Below are positions 30,801 through 41,633 of a stretch of DNA of 64,000 bases, piece after piece. Source of the DNA: Isochrysis galbana (lineage: Eukaryota > Haptophyta > Isochrysidales > Isochrysidaceae); NCBI GenBank assembly GCA_018136815.1, contig CM030931.1:1467398-1531397 (forward strand), given 5' to 3'. The notes below the pieces were generated by a model. That model was given only the letters and a program-made list of their open reading frames with translations. It was not told where the DNA came from and made no database searches. Numbering within the stretch: position 1 is the first letter of the stretch; each line of letters begins with the position of its first letter. The translations under genes were made by a program, and so were the position numbers.

Positions 30801-33336
30801 CGCCACGTCAAAAGGCTCGCCCGGCGCCTCCTTGCGCCTTTTTGCTTGCACAAGACGATGTGACTCGATCGCCCACGAGGCTACCGCGGCAAAGAAGAGA
30901 TAATCTGTAGGAAGTACCTAAGAAGGCCATGGAGCAACACGTCATCCGAGGTACATCCACGCGACGTGGCAATGTGGATAGATTCTGTCTCCACCGGGCG
31001 AGAGGGCAGCCTGCACCGTGCATAGTCTGGCATATTGGTACGATGCTCATCCCACCAAAGAGTGCGACTATTGGCCTCAGAGGGGGAAAGCATTAGATCA
31101 CACCTTGGCTGAATTGTGTTGGTTAGAGCCGAATGCGAAACCCTCAAGATCCTGGACAACCGACCCAGCAAGAGTATTGAATGGCCCTAGCCAGAGCATG
31201 TCCCCCAGGCGGCGCAACGCACGAGCCGAGGCAGGATGCGGGCGTGCTTCCACGTTGGCAGGCAGTGGTAGACGGTTCTTAGGCTTCCGACGACGTACGG
31301 CTGCCTACAGGCATAAGCAAAAGAGGAGCAACAGTTGTTGAGGGAGCACCTCAGCGAGGGAACAGTGACCGATGAGGTCGAGCGATATCCCATTCGGCCA
31401 GCAATACGATATCATCGCCAGAGTCATAAAAGATTGCCTGTTGCTCGGGCGACGCAGTGGTCAGTCGAGCCAGATGCCCTGGGCGCATGAGCTAGGCCAT
31501 TGCTCACCGGCAGCAACCCCCCGCATGCATATCCTTGGCGGCCGACGATGTTTTCGGTATCTCCAAACTGTGAACGTACACGAAATGTTCCTCCAAAATT
31601 TCCGTGGCGGCTATCGAGGCTCATCTGTTGCCGCCGCCGCTCCTCTTGCCTGAGCTGCAACAACGTCGCAAGCTCGCCTGGCCGTGCATTACGGCGTGAT
31701 GCGGCGGTGGTTGAAGCGTCCACACCCGATCTGCTATTGCCATCACCGCGCCCGCTGGGGGTCGTTGCTGTGCCCGCATCGGTATCCCCCGCAGCATCTT
31801 GCGCCTTACTGCTACTTTTCGTCTTCTCGGGATCAAGACCGAAGATGGCAGCAGGAGAATGTGAGGACAAGATGTAGTACAGCAGTTCCAAGAGGTTGAG
31901 GTTCCACGATCGAAAGGCCTGCAAATTAATAGGACGATCTTTGAGGAGCGAAAGGTGCCAGCGCATTCATGACGTAACATATTCATACATCGTGGAAATG
32001 CAGCCCTTGGCGACGAGATAAGACAGTAAGGCGACATGTCATTGCTGCTGAGAGTGTACAAGCGCACACCGCAAAAATGCCATTCTCACCTCTGATTCAT
32101 CTATTTGCTGCAACATGTATAGAACAAGGTCAAGTCCGTGCTCCCTCTCGAGTCCCACCTACAAGGCAGGCCATACACACAGCTGATCATGTGATACTGC
32201 ACACAAAGCTCCCCGCGGGTCCCTGGGGCGTTCCGCGCCGTTCAACGACGACGATACGATCTGCATCCGATGTAGGTGCCTATCGCACATAGGATGTGCT
32301 CCAAGCACCACAACCGGAGATGATCAGTGGTGGCCGCAGTAGTGGTGGACAAGATTGCAAGGGGGTGAGACCCACCAGTAGATCGCGCAGCGTTGTCATG
32401 TCCGCGAGCACTACGGTGGTTGTGCCGACCGCAGGAGGAGGCGCATCGGGCGCTCGTGTGTGGAGCAGGTTGACGAGCAAGGCGAGCACAAGCTCGATCG
32501 TCATCCCATCTTCTTCTGTGCGGTCCTGTGAGGGCGGTCGTGCCAGATATCACACGCACACCACCCAGCCGACGAAGGCTGTAGTAGTGCAAAGCAGGCG
32601 GGTCTGATTGCAAGCAAACAGAGAACTGTACACACGCCACAGCAAGTGTAGACCAACGCGGAATCTGCATTCCCTCACCTGTTCCTCAGTTGCCAAAGGC
32701 CTTGCAATCAAATTGACGAGCACACGCAAGTTCTCTGGCTGCTCGGCAAAGGCTCGAGTGTAGTCGCGATGGTATCCCCGCAACTCGGCGAGCTGCGTCC
32801 CAACGATAGGATCGGGTGACTTGCGTTCGCGCAGCATGTCGTCCATCTTCACGCCCAGCTGCTCTGGTTTCATCGTCAGCTTCACGATAACCTGATGTAT
32901 GGAAGAGGGGGTGCCGGATATGGTCACATGGGTTCGATCAGGAGAGATTCGTGCGATGCCGTCGCGACAAGACGCGCCACGTGTTGAACATAAGATAAAT
33001 TTGCAGAAGTCCGATCTAGGTGCAGGCACTACCGCTTGACACCTTGAGGACATCGAAGACGAGTTTGGGGTCGTTCTTGCACGTGCGCAGTATGGGCAGC
33101 AGGTGCATCTGCAGAACACGCCAGGCGCCGAGGGCGCGATGGCAGGCCAGGACGTGCTGGTCGTCGCGTCGTAGATAGCGCTGCATGTCGCGCAGGCAGT
33201 CGGCGCATTCAGCGCCCACCATGTAGCCCTTGCCAGCAGCAGTCTCGTCGTTCATGCCGAGGCCTGCCACGATGAGCAGCAGCTCCTCCTCATCGGCGGG
33301 GTCGAGCTGGGTGCTCCCGACGCGCACTCCTGCCAT
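27862..33336 (-). CDS. TIMELESS: TIMELESS (Tof1/Swi1) replication-fork protection protein
   Basis: Fourteen exons, complement(join(27862..28531,28735..28950,29082..29203,29368..29652,29758..30096,30179..30343,30473..30613,30780..30917,31104..31304,31508..31918,32090..32158,32376..32525,32679..32891,33043..33336)), about 1137 aa (human 1208). The N-terminus fits the family (VGAECADCLRDMQRYLRRDD, MHLLPILR, KLTMKPEQL). Then come DGMTIELVLALLVNLLHT, WNLNLLELLYYIL, SRHGNFGGTF, KRKKARRRKKNPGKRKK, EIALDFEHEL, NPALFVEALFHI and WNSEEDKLLQYW. The C-terminus is acidic with PPSLPPSLPPSD repeats. TIMELESS with TIPIN and CLASPIN stabilises stalled forks in the nucleus. Introns 1-11 are phase 0; 12 and 13 are phase 2. 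The exon 12 donor (GTACGT at 29081) was chosen because it alone keeps the frame. Confidence 0.92.
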
Positions 33337-33344
33337 GTCGTGCC

Positions 33345-33599
33345 GCGTACTAGCCTATTCTCTTGGCGCAACTCGCTCGGTGAGGCCTACGGCTCGGTCC
33401 ACAACCCGTCGCCCGTCGGCAGAGCGAGCTGGGGGGGGGGGGGGCGGGGCCGGGGGGGGAGGGGAGGGGGGGGGGAGCGGAGCCGGCAGAAAGGGCGCGA
33501 AATCCCCCTCCCCCCTTTCCCCTTCCCCCCGCGAAAGGAATGGCTACATGAATAATATATGTGTGAAGCATATTTTACAAATGAAGCACTACAATGGCG
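33345..33599. other. Upstream region of TIMELESS, G-rich tract
   Basis: Contains poly-G runs at about 33430-33480 followed by a CCCCCTTTCCCC tract. No gene supported. It probably includes the TIMELESS promoter. Confidence 0.45.
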
Positions 33600-33745
33600 A
33601 GCATCAGAGTTTTCTTGTTGTGTGAGTATAACCTTAGTGCTGCGGGACCGTAGCCCTTCGTCGGCAACGGAGCCCCTCCCCCGCGATGGGGGTGTGCGCG
33701 GTTGGTCCATGGCTCGTCCGGTGGATGTGGCTAGGGATGCTAGCC
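33600..33745 (+). repeat. 145-bp dispersed repeat R_F, copy 2
   Basis: Inverted partner of 8649-8792, with few differences over the whole length. Contains GTATAACCTTAGTGCTGCGG and the CCCCCGCGATGGGGG near-palindrome. Confidence 0.65.
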
Positions 33746-33779
33746 AATAGCCACAACCAACAGTACGCAGTAAAGGTAA

Positions 33780-33945
33780 AGGGCGGTCAAACACTATTAA
33801 CTTCTGAGGGTGCAAAAATGGGAAAGTTAGGATTGAGGAAATACACCAAAGTAATGCGGTAGAAACCCCGGAAAACGCCCATCTAGCACATATATTCGAT
33901 GCCCTTTGGGCCTCAGACCTCCCCCCGGGAGCCCCCACAACCCAC
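33780..33945 (-). repeat. Dispersed repeat R_G, copy 2
   Basis: Inverted partner of 6355-6519. Begins AGGGCGGTCAAACA (33780-33793) and contains CTAGCACATATATTCGATGC, the complement of the shared ATATGTGCTAG block. Confidence 0.6.
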
Positions 33946-33961
33946 AACGAATAGCCCGGTC

Positions 33962-34060
33962 GGTCACCGGTCACTCACTCATTTTAACCACTATTTCCCA
34001 CCTCCACCTCCCCTAGGTGTCCAAGGATTCCGCAGGGTCCCCCCCTACCTGCCCCGCCAG
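33962..34060 (-). repeat. Dispersed repeat R_D, copy 2
   Basis: Inverted partner of 25460-25560: GTCACTCACTCATTTTAACC, GGTGTCCAAGGATTCC and CCCCCCTACCTGCCCC. Confidence 0.6.
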
Positions 34061-34151
34061 CCGCCTCCCCCCTCCGAACGACCCCCTTCCGCCCCACGAA
34101 TAAGGCATGGAACACCCCCACACGCCACACGGGCACCATCTACCACGGCTA

Positions 34152-34795
34152 AAAAGTTCCGTCCTACATTATAGGACCGCGTCCTACGATTTCGGTGTAT
34201 TTGTAGGACCCTGAGCTTGAAAGCCACAGAATTTTCGAGAGTGAAGGATTGGGAGTTCCCACCAACTGAAGGATAGTCCCAACTCAGTCTTGAGATCCTT
34301 AGCTCCCACTATGGCCAAGGCTGTAGACTTCGTCTTGACCGAGCTTTCGGCTCTAGCGTGAACTGAGTACTTCGGCCATCGGAGGCCACCGGGTGCGTCG
34401 AGAGTTTTTTTTTTGCCCCGCAAGAGGCAAAAGCAGCCAAAACTCTCATTGGGCTTCAAAACCAAGCTTGGTCTCCACTGAAGGTCGAAAAGAACCCATG
34501 CCAAAGAGCATTTCATCTCGTGGGAGCAAGTTCTAGGGAGCTCATCATGAGCCTCAAATCGTGTCCTCAGGTGTTTGCGGCAATTCGTAGGACAACGCCG
34601 TTTTTTGCCGGGAAGGCTTCCGCGAGTGGCAAATAACTCATTATGCTTTGAGAATGGTGTCTTGAGCCTCTAGGAGGACTCAATGAGGGCAATGAGATGA
34701 ACACAGAAACCAAATCCTAGCTCCCCATTCCTAGATTGAACCGTGTCTTCATAGTTCACAACGTCGTCCTACATTGTAGGACTCGTCCTATAAAG
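34152..34795. repeat. AT-richer element with GTCCTACA foldback termini
   Basis: Both ends carry self-complementary GTCCTACA-TTATAGGAC (about 34155) or GTCCTACATTGTAGGAC (about 34769), with extra TCCTA and TAGGAC copies at 34175, 34203 and 34587. Base composition is clearly less GC-rich than the genes. No coding potential. A foldback-type non-autonomous transposon is the best guess; target duplications were not found. Confidence 0.4.
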
Positions 34796-34809
34796 CTGGG
34801 TACCTTTAT

Positions 34810-34970
34810 CCGACCATCTAGATGCAAGTGGATAGTCATTTTCAGCCATCTATCTATCTAGATACAGTAGATAGTGCTCCACAGCCATCTAGATACATCT
34901 AGATGGTGGTTTTTGGCCGCTAGATACCTAGATAGTCTAGATACCTAGATATCTTCTCGATATATTTATT
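34810..34970. repeat. TAGATA/CATCTAGATG short-repeat cluster
   Basis: Many copies of CTAGATAC, CTATCTA and CATCTAGATG in both orientations within 160 bases. AT-rich and strongly self-complementary. Confidence 0.6.
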
Positions 34971-34987
34971 GTAGTCTGCACCCACCC

Positions 34988-35100
34988 CCGTATTCATTGA
35001 AAACGAGAAAGGTAGACTACAGCTGAGCGAAAACACCCGCCTCGTAGCGAAAGCCCTTGGCCTCGCTGAAAGGCTCGCATAACACGTAGCGTCGGCCCGC
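34988..35100 (+). mobile_element. LINE 3' coding relic
   Basis: Encodes VFIENEKGRLQ-LSENTRLVAKALGLAERLA then TAA, close to the end of LINE copy 4 (GRLQPSKEF-GLVAEALGLAERLA). No 5' part remains. Confidence 0.7.
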
Positions 35101-35171
35101 GGGAACGCGGGAACTGACCATCTGAGAATGCGATCGATCACTATATATAGATAGGTCATCCAAGATGAACG

Positions 35172-37028
35172 CCCCGCTACCTAAACCCGTCAACGGCGGA
35201 ATGGAAAACGGTCTTAGACCAATGGTTCTGCCGCACCCCCTTAGGGCGCGCGGCGGTCTTCGCGAAGGTCGACGTGAAGAGCCTCACGGCTAGCATTCGA
35301 GGTAATAGCACGCTCCCGGCTTTTTGGAAGCTTGCGCTCGAGAACTTTAGACGGATCAACTTCCATAGGGAAACAAACACACGGGAAGGAACCCTGGGCT
35401 CCCCGATATGGCACGATCTTTTCCACAAACCTCCGGCGATTCACCATTCACATAGGTCTAAATGGGAGTCTCTTCAGACGGTTATCGTACACAATACGAT
35501 TAACCCGGACACGGGGGACATATACACTACAGAGGAATGCGCGGCTTACTTGCCGGATGGAGAACGGTGGATACGTCATAGAGGAAATTACATTTCAGTA
35601 GCCCCCCTTCTTAAGTCGTGGGAAAAGATATCCGAATGGACTAGATCAAGACTAGTAGATACCACATCCGACTATACGGACCTTCTTAGAAAACAAGCGA
35701 AGCCCCCGCCTCCTCCTCCGGAAGAGCAAGAGTTAGTCCCTCAAGAAGATCCGGACGCGCATGATCTAGGTGAAATTCTAGTTGACAAAGACCATAACTT
35801 CTATCTGCGCCGAGAAGGCGATCACCACAAAGTCCAACTTAATGTTATGGGGGAGCCCCACATCCACGAGCGGATCAGCCCGCAACTATTGCCCGATGAG
35901 CTATTCACCCCACTGAAGTGGGGACGAGCGTACGACGGCCCGGCGGAAACAGCGTATCCGATACCTCAAGAGTACACGCTAAAAGGTACGCAAACTACGC
36001 TAGAGGATGTGAGTGTCAGGGTCTTGACTAAAGCGTTCCTCGCTTTGAGGAAAACCAAAGCACAAAAATCCACACTAAGATGGGAGAAAAGGTTACCGGT
36101 CCTCTCGGGGAAGTGGAAACAAGTATCGCAACTGTACAAATATAATTTTTTAACACCTAGGGACTCCTATCTGCATTTTAAACATATTCTACATAGGAGA
36201 ATAGCTACGGCGAACCGTTTTGCCGACGATCCGACATGCCGTTTTTGTGGCATAGCCCCCGAGAGTTCCACTCACTTGGCCTCATGTATCGCGACGGAGC
36301 CTGTCTTTGAATTCATAGAAGGACTTTTAGGGATTTGCCTTAAGCCGGGATCCGAAATACCCCAACGTCTTTTCTGCTATCAGGTGGACAGACCGCACCC
36401 CTCCTCAGGATACTTAGGTATCTTGGCGTGGAGGTATATTCTAACCGACTTCTATAACATTCAGTATGGCAACGCGGACGGCAGGTCCGTCAGGTCGATC
36501 TTAAGAGCGATCCTCACGAGATATCACCTGTTAGTAACGGCGAAAGTCGGTTTCTTTCAGAGGCTAAAAAAACAACGGGAGAATAGGGGGTTACACGCCC
36601 CGAGCAACAAACACATTAAGAGAATGATAAGCCCGCTGTACACGGTGGACAAGGATTTCAACATAGGAACGTCGGAGGACCTCTTGCAAGCGGCAAGGGG
36701 GCTAGACCTACGACACATCACCTAAAGCAGCTAAATCTCTGGGTAGGAATCACAGCAGTTACCAAAAAAAGGAATCTAAATTATTTAAGGGAGAATAACC
36801 AAAGCTAACACCGAAAGCAAAGGACGAGCCACAGTCTCCCGCCCCCTTCTCTCCAACTCCTGGCCGAAGCAGCGCGCGCGGCCTCCCCGGAACCAGCTTC
36901 TCCGCCAACGAGGGAACTGGAGAAGGGGGAGGGGGTTGTTAGGGGTTAAGGTTGGGTAGTAGGGAGGTACACAAGCACACTGCCTCACGCCGCACACGTA
37001 GCGGGGTTTTTTAAGAAGATTTTTTTTA
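35172..37028 (+). mobile_element. LINE copy 3: 5'-truncated at the start of the post-RT region
   Basis: The first LINE-like residues (RYLNPSTAEWKTVLDQWFCR) correspond to ILNYLDARQAQWKQVLDAWF of copy 1, that is, immediately after the RT. A frame open from about 35203 (codons before 35274 lack an ATG) to 36725 includes LHFKHILHRRIATANRFADD, CRFCGIAPESSTHLASC and WRYILTDFYNIQYG. The 3' UTR ends GCGGGG, a T run, AAGAAGA and oligo(T). A 154-base piece of the same 3' end is inserted at 41837. Sequence is well diverged from copies 1, 2 and 4. Confidence 0.85.
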
Positions 37029-37689
37029 TAGCATGGAGATACATAATAGGAGACTTCTACAGAGTAGAATTCGACCACTAACTACACATTCCACCACGTG
37101 CCGGTCATCGAAAGAACTTTGAGCAGGTTCACGGTCCTCGTCAGAGGCCTTGAGCCCCCGGACGGAACCTCGACCGTGCGCACGAACAAGGCTTCCCAAG
37201 GTAGGAAGCCGAAGATCAAGTCTCCACGGGACCTCAGCACCCCCGTCTTTATACGACCAACAACAAAGGGAACAAGGGAACCTAATCATGAGTGCGAACG
37301 TGCGAACCTGAAGCTGATAGCACAAGCGCTCGACATGGTGGAGCGGCTTGCCTAAACATACACACCCTCGCTGCGGACCGCTCCTCACCCGATGAACACC
37401 CACAGACACACCGGACCTCAGGTGCCCGGCGCCCAGCGCAAGGAAGAAAGACGAAATAACCGGTAGCCCGATGGCGAATAACGAATAAAGGAAGGAGAGT
37501 GATAAGCCATCGGGGACCGGTACACACCGTCTGCCACTGGAAACCTACTACACCCAGCCCCTAGGTAGAGCACGAGGGGACGAGCCGCAAGGCAGGTGGA
37601 GGGGTGATAAGGGAAGCGGGCGTGGCTGCATGGAGGCAGTGCAGGGTCGCGCGCGCGGCGAGATTATAGATTATTAAGAAGTTTTTTTT
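37029..37689 (+). mobile_element. LINE copy 5: short 3'-end insertion directly in copy 3's T tail
   Basis: Starts at ATAGCATGGAGATACATAAT, equivalent to the WKHIIKDFYRVEF region of copy 4. It continues with VIERTLSRFTVLVRGLEPPD and KASQGRKPKIKSPRDLSTPV to a stop near 37355 and a 3' UTR ending AAGAAG plus oligo(T). A small internal change breaks the frame near 37080. It abuts the T run of copy 3 with no spacer. Confidence 0.8.
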
Positions 37690-37735
37690 GATAGTACCGG
37701 GCTAGTGGCAGTAGTGGTACTAACGCTCAGATGTT
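37690..37735 (+). repeat. TAGTACC...GGTACTA hairpin repeat, copy 1
   Basis: TAGTACCGGGCTAGTG, a short spacer, then AGTAGTGGTACTAACGCTCA. The outer TAGTACC and GGTACTA arms are complementary. Other copies: 43166-43212 (+) and 55313-55360 (-). Each has an AT-rich stretch after the block. Confidence 0.6.
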
Positions 37736-38021
37736 TGTCTATCACTTTGGGGTTCAAGGGAGTAGTAGGTAGTTGACCGTGTTCGTTTTTTTATCGTTTA
37801 AAGGTTTGAAACGGTCAAAACTCAAAAATTTGAATTCGCGTTCGGCATTTTTTACTACCTACTCGTAAAGAAGTAAAGTATCTCTCTCTTCTCTCACTCT
37901 CTTCTCCGACTCTTCTTCTCTCTTCTCTCTTTTTCTTTTGCTCTCTTATGTAAGATCGCAGCCCTCCAGATCTCTCACGAAAGAGCCTTGAAGTTGGGAG
38001 GGGGAGCGAGGGGGCACAGCG
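37736..38021. promoter_or_regulatory. Upstream region of the 38-kb gene, CT-rich leader
   Basis: AT-rich up to about 37870, then a CTCTTCTCTC pyrimidine tract at 37880-37945 leading to the ATG at 38022. This matches the sense-strand CT-rich leaders of the CASC1 and DDX21-like genes. Confidence 0.4.
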
Positions 38022-39203
38022 ATGGCTCGCGCCATAGCTTGGCTGGTGCTGCTGCACTCGGCGCTCGGCTGGCGGATCGCGCCGAGCTCGCTCGCATTGA
38101 AACGGCTCGGCAGGCCCACCTTTGAATGCCGTTCACACCACTTGCTCGCTTCTGCTTCCCTCGAGTGCGAGACAGCTGAGGGGGCAGCATTGGCGGCAAC
38201 TATGACTGCCGCGTCCGACTCCGCGGACGCGAGGAGAGAGTGGGAGCTTGGGCTTGAGGTACTGGCCGAAAGGTGGGGAACAGGTATCCGCAACGCCACA
38301 GTGAATGGCGACCTCGCCGCGCGCGTGACTGAATTGCGAGAATTGACGAGAGACCGAGACTTTGTAGTCGACTGCTTGCGGCTCCGAGTTGTGCATGTCC
38401 TTGATAGGGAGGCTGTGAAGTTGTTGGGCACACTGGGAGACGTCGCGCCTGGCGTGGCAGTGCCCCCCTCAGCCGTCACACTTGATGTAGCCAAGCGCAC
38501 GCTGCCTGCAGAAGCGTATCGGCAGCTGGAAGTCTTTCTCACTGAGTCCGCGCCTTCGAATGATCCTCATCTCAATGGCCGTTTCGACCGGCTACAAGGC
38601 GCACAACTTTACATGGGCCACGTCCAATTTGGGTACTTTCTTGCTCAGGTCTTCTGTGGTACGGCCCATTTGGGTGAGCAACAAGTGGTAAGCGCATCGT
38701 TCGCTCGCCGGATTGAGGCAGAGATTGAGGCAGCAACTCGGGGTATGAAGACGGATGCAGCATGGATTGTTGCCAGCCAACGTGCAGGCGATTTTTTTGA
38801 GCTCTCGGATGCCGAGGAGCCATCCCCATGTAGGCATGAAGATCTTCGCGAATTCACTACAGGCGTTCACGTGGTGGGCGGAGGCTTGGTTGAAGAGTTT
38901 TTTGACAGCACAGGGGTGGACACGCCTGGGGCCGACATCAGTATTAATCCACTTGTGGATCAAAATGCAACTATTGCAGATGAATCGGCACACAAGGAAG
39001 CAGCCCCTAGCATCGAAGGAGATAACGCGATTGGGAAGTCCTTGCCGCGAGCGTCGTTTGTGCGATTCAATGCTGCTGGCCTTCAGGCGCTGTGCTGTGA
39101 GGGCTGCGTCATTGGCTACTTATTGTGGGGTGCTGAGTGGGATGCGCGCGTTGCCCTTGGCGAGGCGTCAAGCTCCCAACTAATGCCGCCGCCACCGGGA
39201 TAA
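38022..39203 (+). CDS. Signal-bearing, possibly plastid protein, DUF760-like
   Basis: Single-exon 393-aa product. It begins with a short hydrophobic signal (MARAIAWLVLLHSALGW) followed by a basic, Ser/Leu-rich stretch (RIAPSSLALKRLGRPTF), as expected for bipartite plastid targeting in algae with complex plastids. The mature part is mostly helical. RLQGAQLYMGHVQFGYFLAQ resembles the GYF region of DUF760 proteins of chloroplasts, with two preceding helices (LRLRVVHVLDREAVKLLGTL). The C-terminus is less conserved and ends GYLLWGAEWDARVALGE. The DUF760 assignment is by pattern only. A secreted or ER protein is the alternative. Confidence 0.6.
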   Translation: MARAIAWLVLLHSALGWRIAPSSLALKRLGRPTFECRSHHLLASASLECETAEGAALAATMTAASDSADARREWELGLEVLAERWGTGIRNATVNGDLAARVTELRELTRDRDFVVDCLRLRVVHVLDREAVKLLGTLGDVAPGVAVPPSAVTLDVAKRTLPAEAYRQLEVFLTESAPSNDPHLNGRFDRLQGAQLYMGHVQFGYFLAQVFCGTAHLGEQQVVSASFARRIEAEIEAATRGMKTDAAWIVASQRAGDFFELSDAEEPSPCRHEDLREFTTGVHVVGGGLVEEFFDSTGVDTPGADISINPLVDQNATIADESAHKEAAPSIEGDNAIGKSLPRASFVRFNAAGLQALCCEGCVIGYLLWGAEWDARVALGEASSSQLMPPPPG

Positions 39204-39236
39204 GAGGACTGTCCTGGACCTACATCTTGAATTTAG

Positions 39237-39640
39237 ACTACTAAGGTTATACTTATTTCACATGGGTGGGATATAACCTACTTTTATAAGTGGGGGTCAA
39301 TGGAGGCCTCGCGCCCCCCTCGCACTCCGATCGCGGGCACCCCCCGGCCCCGGGGTGGGCCCGTACAATCAACCCTCAACCCCAGCCCCTGCCCTTTGGC
39401 AGGGGCTGGGCACTCATCATTCTGGCCCAGACCCCTAGTGGCCGCGAGCCGCACTTCCACGCCCGCATTGGGCCTGCCCTCGAGCTGACTCCCCCCTTGT
39501 CCCTCGTCGCCAGGCATACAAATACAGGGCCGCTGGATGTGGATGTCAGTCATGGCGGGATTCCGGGACTGAACTGAAACGATGTCCAATTAGCTAGTGG
39601 GGTTGGCTAGGATGTAACATTATTTATTATTGTGGGGCAC
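39237..39640 (+). mobile_element. Short retroposon, family S: LINE-type 5' hairpin plus shared 3' end
   Basis: Starts with ACTAAG-GTTATA-CTTATT, the LINE 5' hairpin form, and soon has GTCAATGGAGGCCTCGCG in the position of the LINE start context. The 3' end (CATGGCGGGATTCCGGGAC, GTCCAATTAGCTAGTGGGGT, AACATTATTTATTATTG) is shared with 13340-13490 and 55430-55590. At about 400 bases with no ORF it looks like a complete SINE-like parasite of the LINE machinery. Confidence 0.55.
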
Positions 39641-39799
39641 TGCAAACCACACCGGGGGATCTCTTCATGATTCTCTTCTTTGTCTCCTTACGGTAAAGTT
39701 TAGGTTGAGGCTCTAGTAGCTCCACAAATTGGCAATTGCAATGGACGGCTCAAAGATTGTGAAGTCTACTCCCAAGTATTTTGTTGCATCCAGTTTGAC

Positions 39800-40860
39800 C
39801 TACCAGTCCCCCCACTTGATGGGCTCGTTGGGAGAGTTAATGACACAGTGGGGCTTGGGGCCATGCTTCTTCCAAAATGCCTCTGGGAGTTTTGGCGCAT
39901 GGTGTTCAAGGCCCGGCGGCGCCCATTCTTCAAACGGAGGAAGCGAGACGCACTGGGGCTGTGCCGAGCAGTATGGTCGAGCTCCGGGCTTTGCAAGGTA
40001 TTGCTGATGGTAATTTTCTGCATAGTAGAAGAGACCACCGTACTGATCGTAGTCAGAAGCAGCGGTAGTCTCGGTCGTAATCTTGCGCCCATTGCTAAGA
40101 GCCTTCTCATAGGCCGCTTTGGACGCCTCGATCAAAGCTTTCTGTTCATCATCAAACCAATAGAATCCCGACCTGTCATATCGCGGGGGACTTCAAGATG
40201 TGAGCGCTAGCATGGAGCGAGCACATAGCCGAGAGCTACAGGAGTGAGAGATGATAATGAAGTCCGTTGTAGGTGAGAGTGGCAAAGCGCTGTGCTCAAG
40301 GCTATCTGAATAAGCACTCACCTGTACTGAGTTCCGCGATCGTTCCCTTGACCCATCCCGGCGCATGGGTCATGGGCTTCCCAGAACCAACGGAGGATGT
40401 CTACGAACGATATCTTTTCCGGGTCATAGACGACTTGCACGGCCTCGGTGTGACCAGTAAGGCCAGAGCAGGCTTCTTCATATGTAGGGTTAGGTGTGAA
40501 GCCAGCAGCGTATCCAACAGCGGTGGTGTAAATGCCGTCGCCCGGTAGCCGCCAGATTCCCTTTTCGGAACCCCAGAAGCAACCGTTCGCGAAGACTGCG
40601 ATCTTATGGCCCTCGGGCCAGGGGCCGCGCATCTTATTGCCAAGGACGTAATGCCTGTCTGCGACTTGCATCTCTCCTGAACGTCCCGGAAGCGCCTTCT
40701 CGGGGCTGATCATCTCTGGCTCCCGGAACACGCCACCCAAGAGATCAAACATCATGCGCGACTGCCTCGCACCTCCACCGCGCAGCGCCGAGCCGGTGGC
40801 CGGCACACCCGAGGTGTGCAGAGCCGCAACGATGGCCGAGGATCGCAGCAGGGCAAGCAT
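39800..40860 (-). CDS. msrA: Peptide methionine-(S)-sulfoxide reductase, MsrA
   Basis: Two exons, complement(join(39800..40172,40322..40860)), 303 aa, phase-2 intron of 149 bases. The core has the catalytic motif [11 protein letters not shown], then [33 protein letters not shown] and [22 protein letters not shown], continuing across the junction into [17 protein letters not shown] and [13 protein letters not shown]. It reduces methionine-S-sulfoxide using thioredoxin; the Cys of GCFWG attacks the sulfoxide. The first 75 residues are an Ala/Ser/Leu/Arg-rich extension consistent with organelle targeting. C-terminal residues after YLAKPG (about 55 aa, Pro/Trp-rich) extend beyond the usual enzyme. 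The ATG at 40860 is the first in frame; upstream codons have none. Confidence 0.92.
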
Positions 40861-41633
40861 TGAGCGCTGCTGGAGCCACACACTGACAACGTGAAGAGAA
40901 AGTTTCCTGCAACCTTCCGGTAATTAGGAGCGGAGTAGAGCTCGCACCCTTCTCATCTCTCGAGAATCAAGAGACTTTGAAAATCGAAACTCCACAACCA
41001 AGCTCGGTCTACGCGACCGCTACAGGCTTGTTTCGCCAAGACCCCCCTTGTTGGTCTGAAGGAACTTTTCCCACTTCCTGTGCAATGCAGCGCGGCGCCC
41101 GCTGGCACAGCCGTAGTCAGTATGACCTCCCCCGTCGCATGCAACTTCTCTCCACTTGAATGCACCACCCGTTCACAAGTTATGTTAATAGAATCACTGT
41201 GAATTACAAAGTTCTCCCACAAGGAGAGCCGCGACGAGGCGAAGAGACGCGCCATCGTCTTCGCCTCGTCGAGTCGGCCTAGGGGAGTGCCATCGGCAGC
41301 ACTCCAATGTCAACAGGTGAGTGGGAATCTGCCTTCACCAGCCGCCAGCGCCCGCCCAAAAGCGAGCACTTTTCCCGCTGTGAATACAGGTGTTCGTGGC
41401 TGGGCACGGTCCTCTGGGTTTGACGTCCGAGTTCAACAAGCTGGACGATTAGGAGGAGGAGAGCGAGGATACAGACTGGCGCTGCGCTACAGGAAGCGCA
41501 AGAGCGACAAGACCTCGTACGAGGTGTTCTCGAACGACAAGCGGTACGGCAGGCACTGGACAACGCCGGACGAGATCACCGGTAAGGACAGGAAAGCCTT
41601 TCGCGCTTGGGTAGACAGTGGGATGGGCGGCCC
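40861..41633 (+). other. Upstream region of MsrA and an unassigned reading frame
   Basis: A plus frame at about 41287-41658 encodes a basic segment (YRKRKSDKTSYEVFSNDKRY, HWTTPDEITGKDRKAFRAWV) that looks protein-like. It is cut at about 41634 by repeat R_C. It may be the last exon, or an interrupted exon, of a gene that I cannot identify. The rest shows no gene. Confidence 0.3.
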
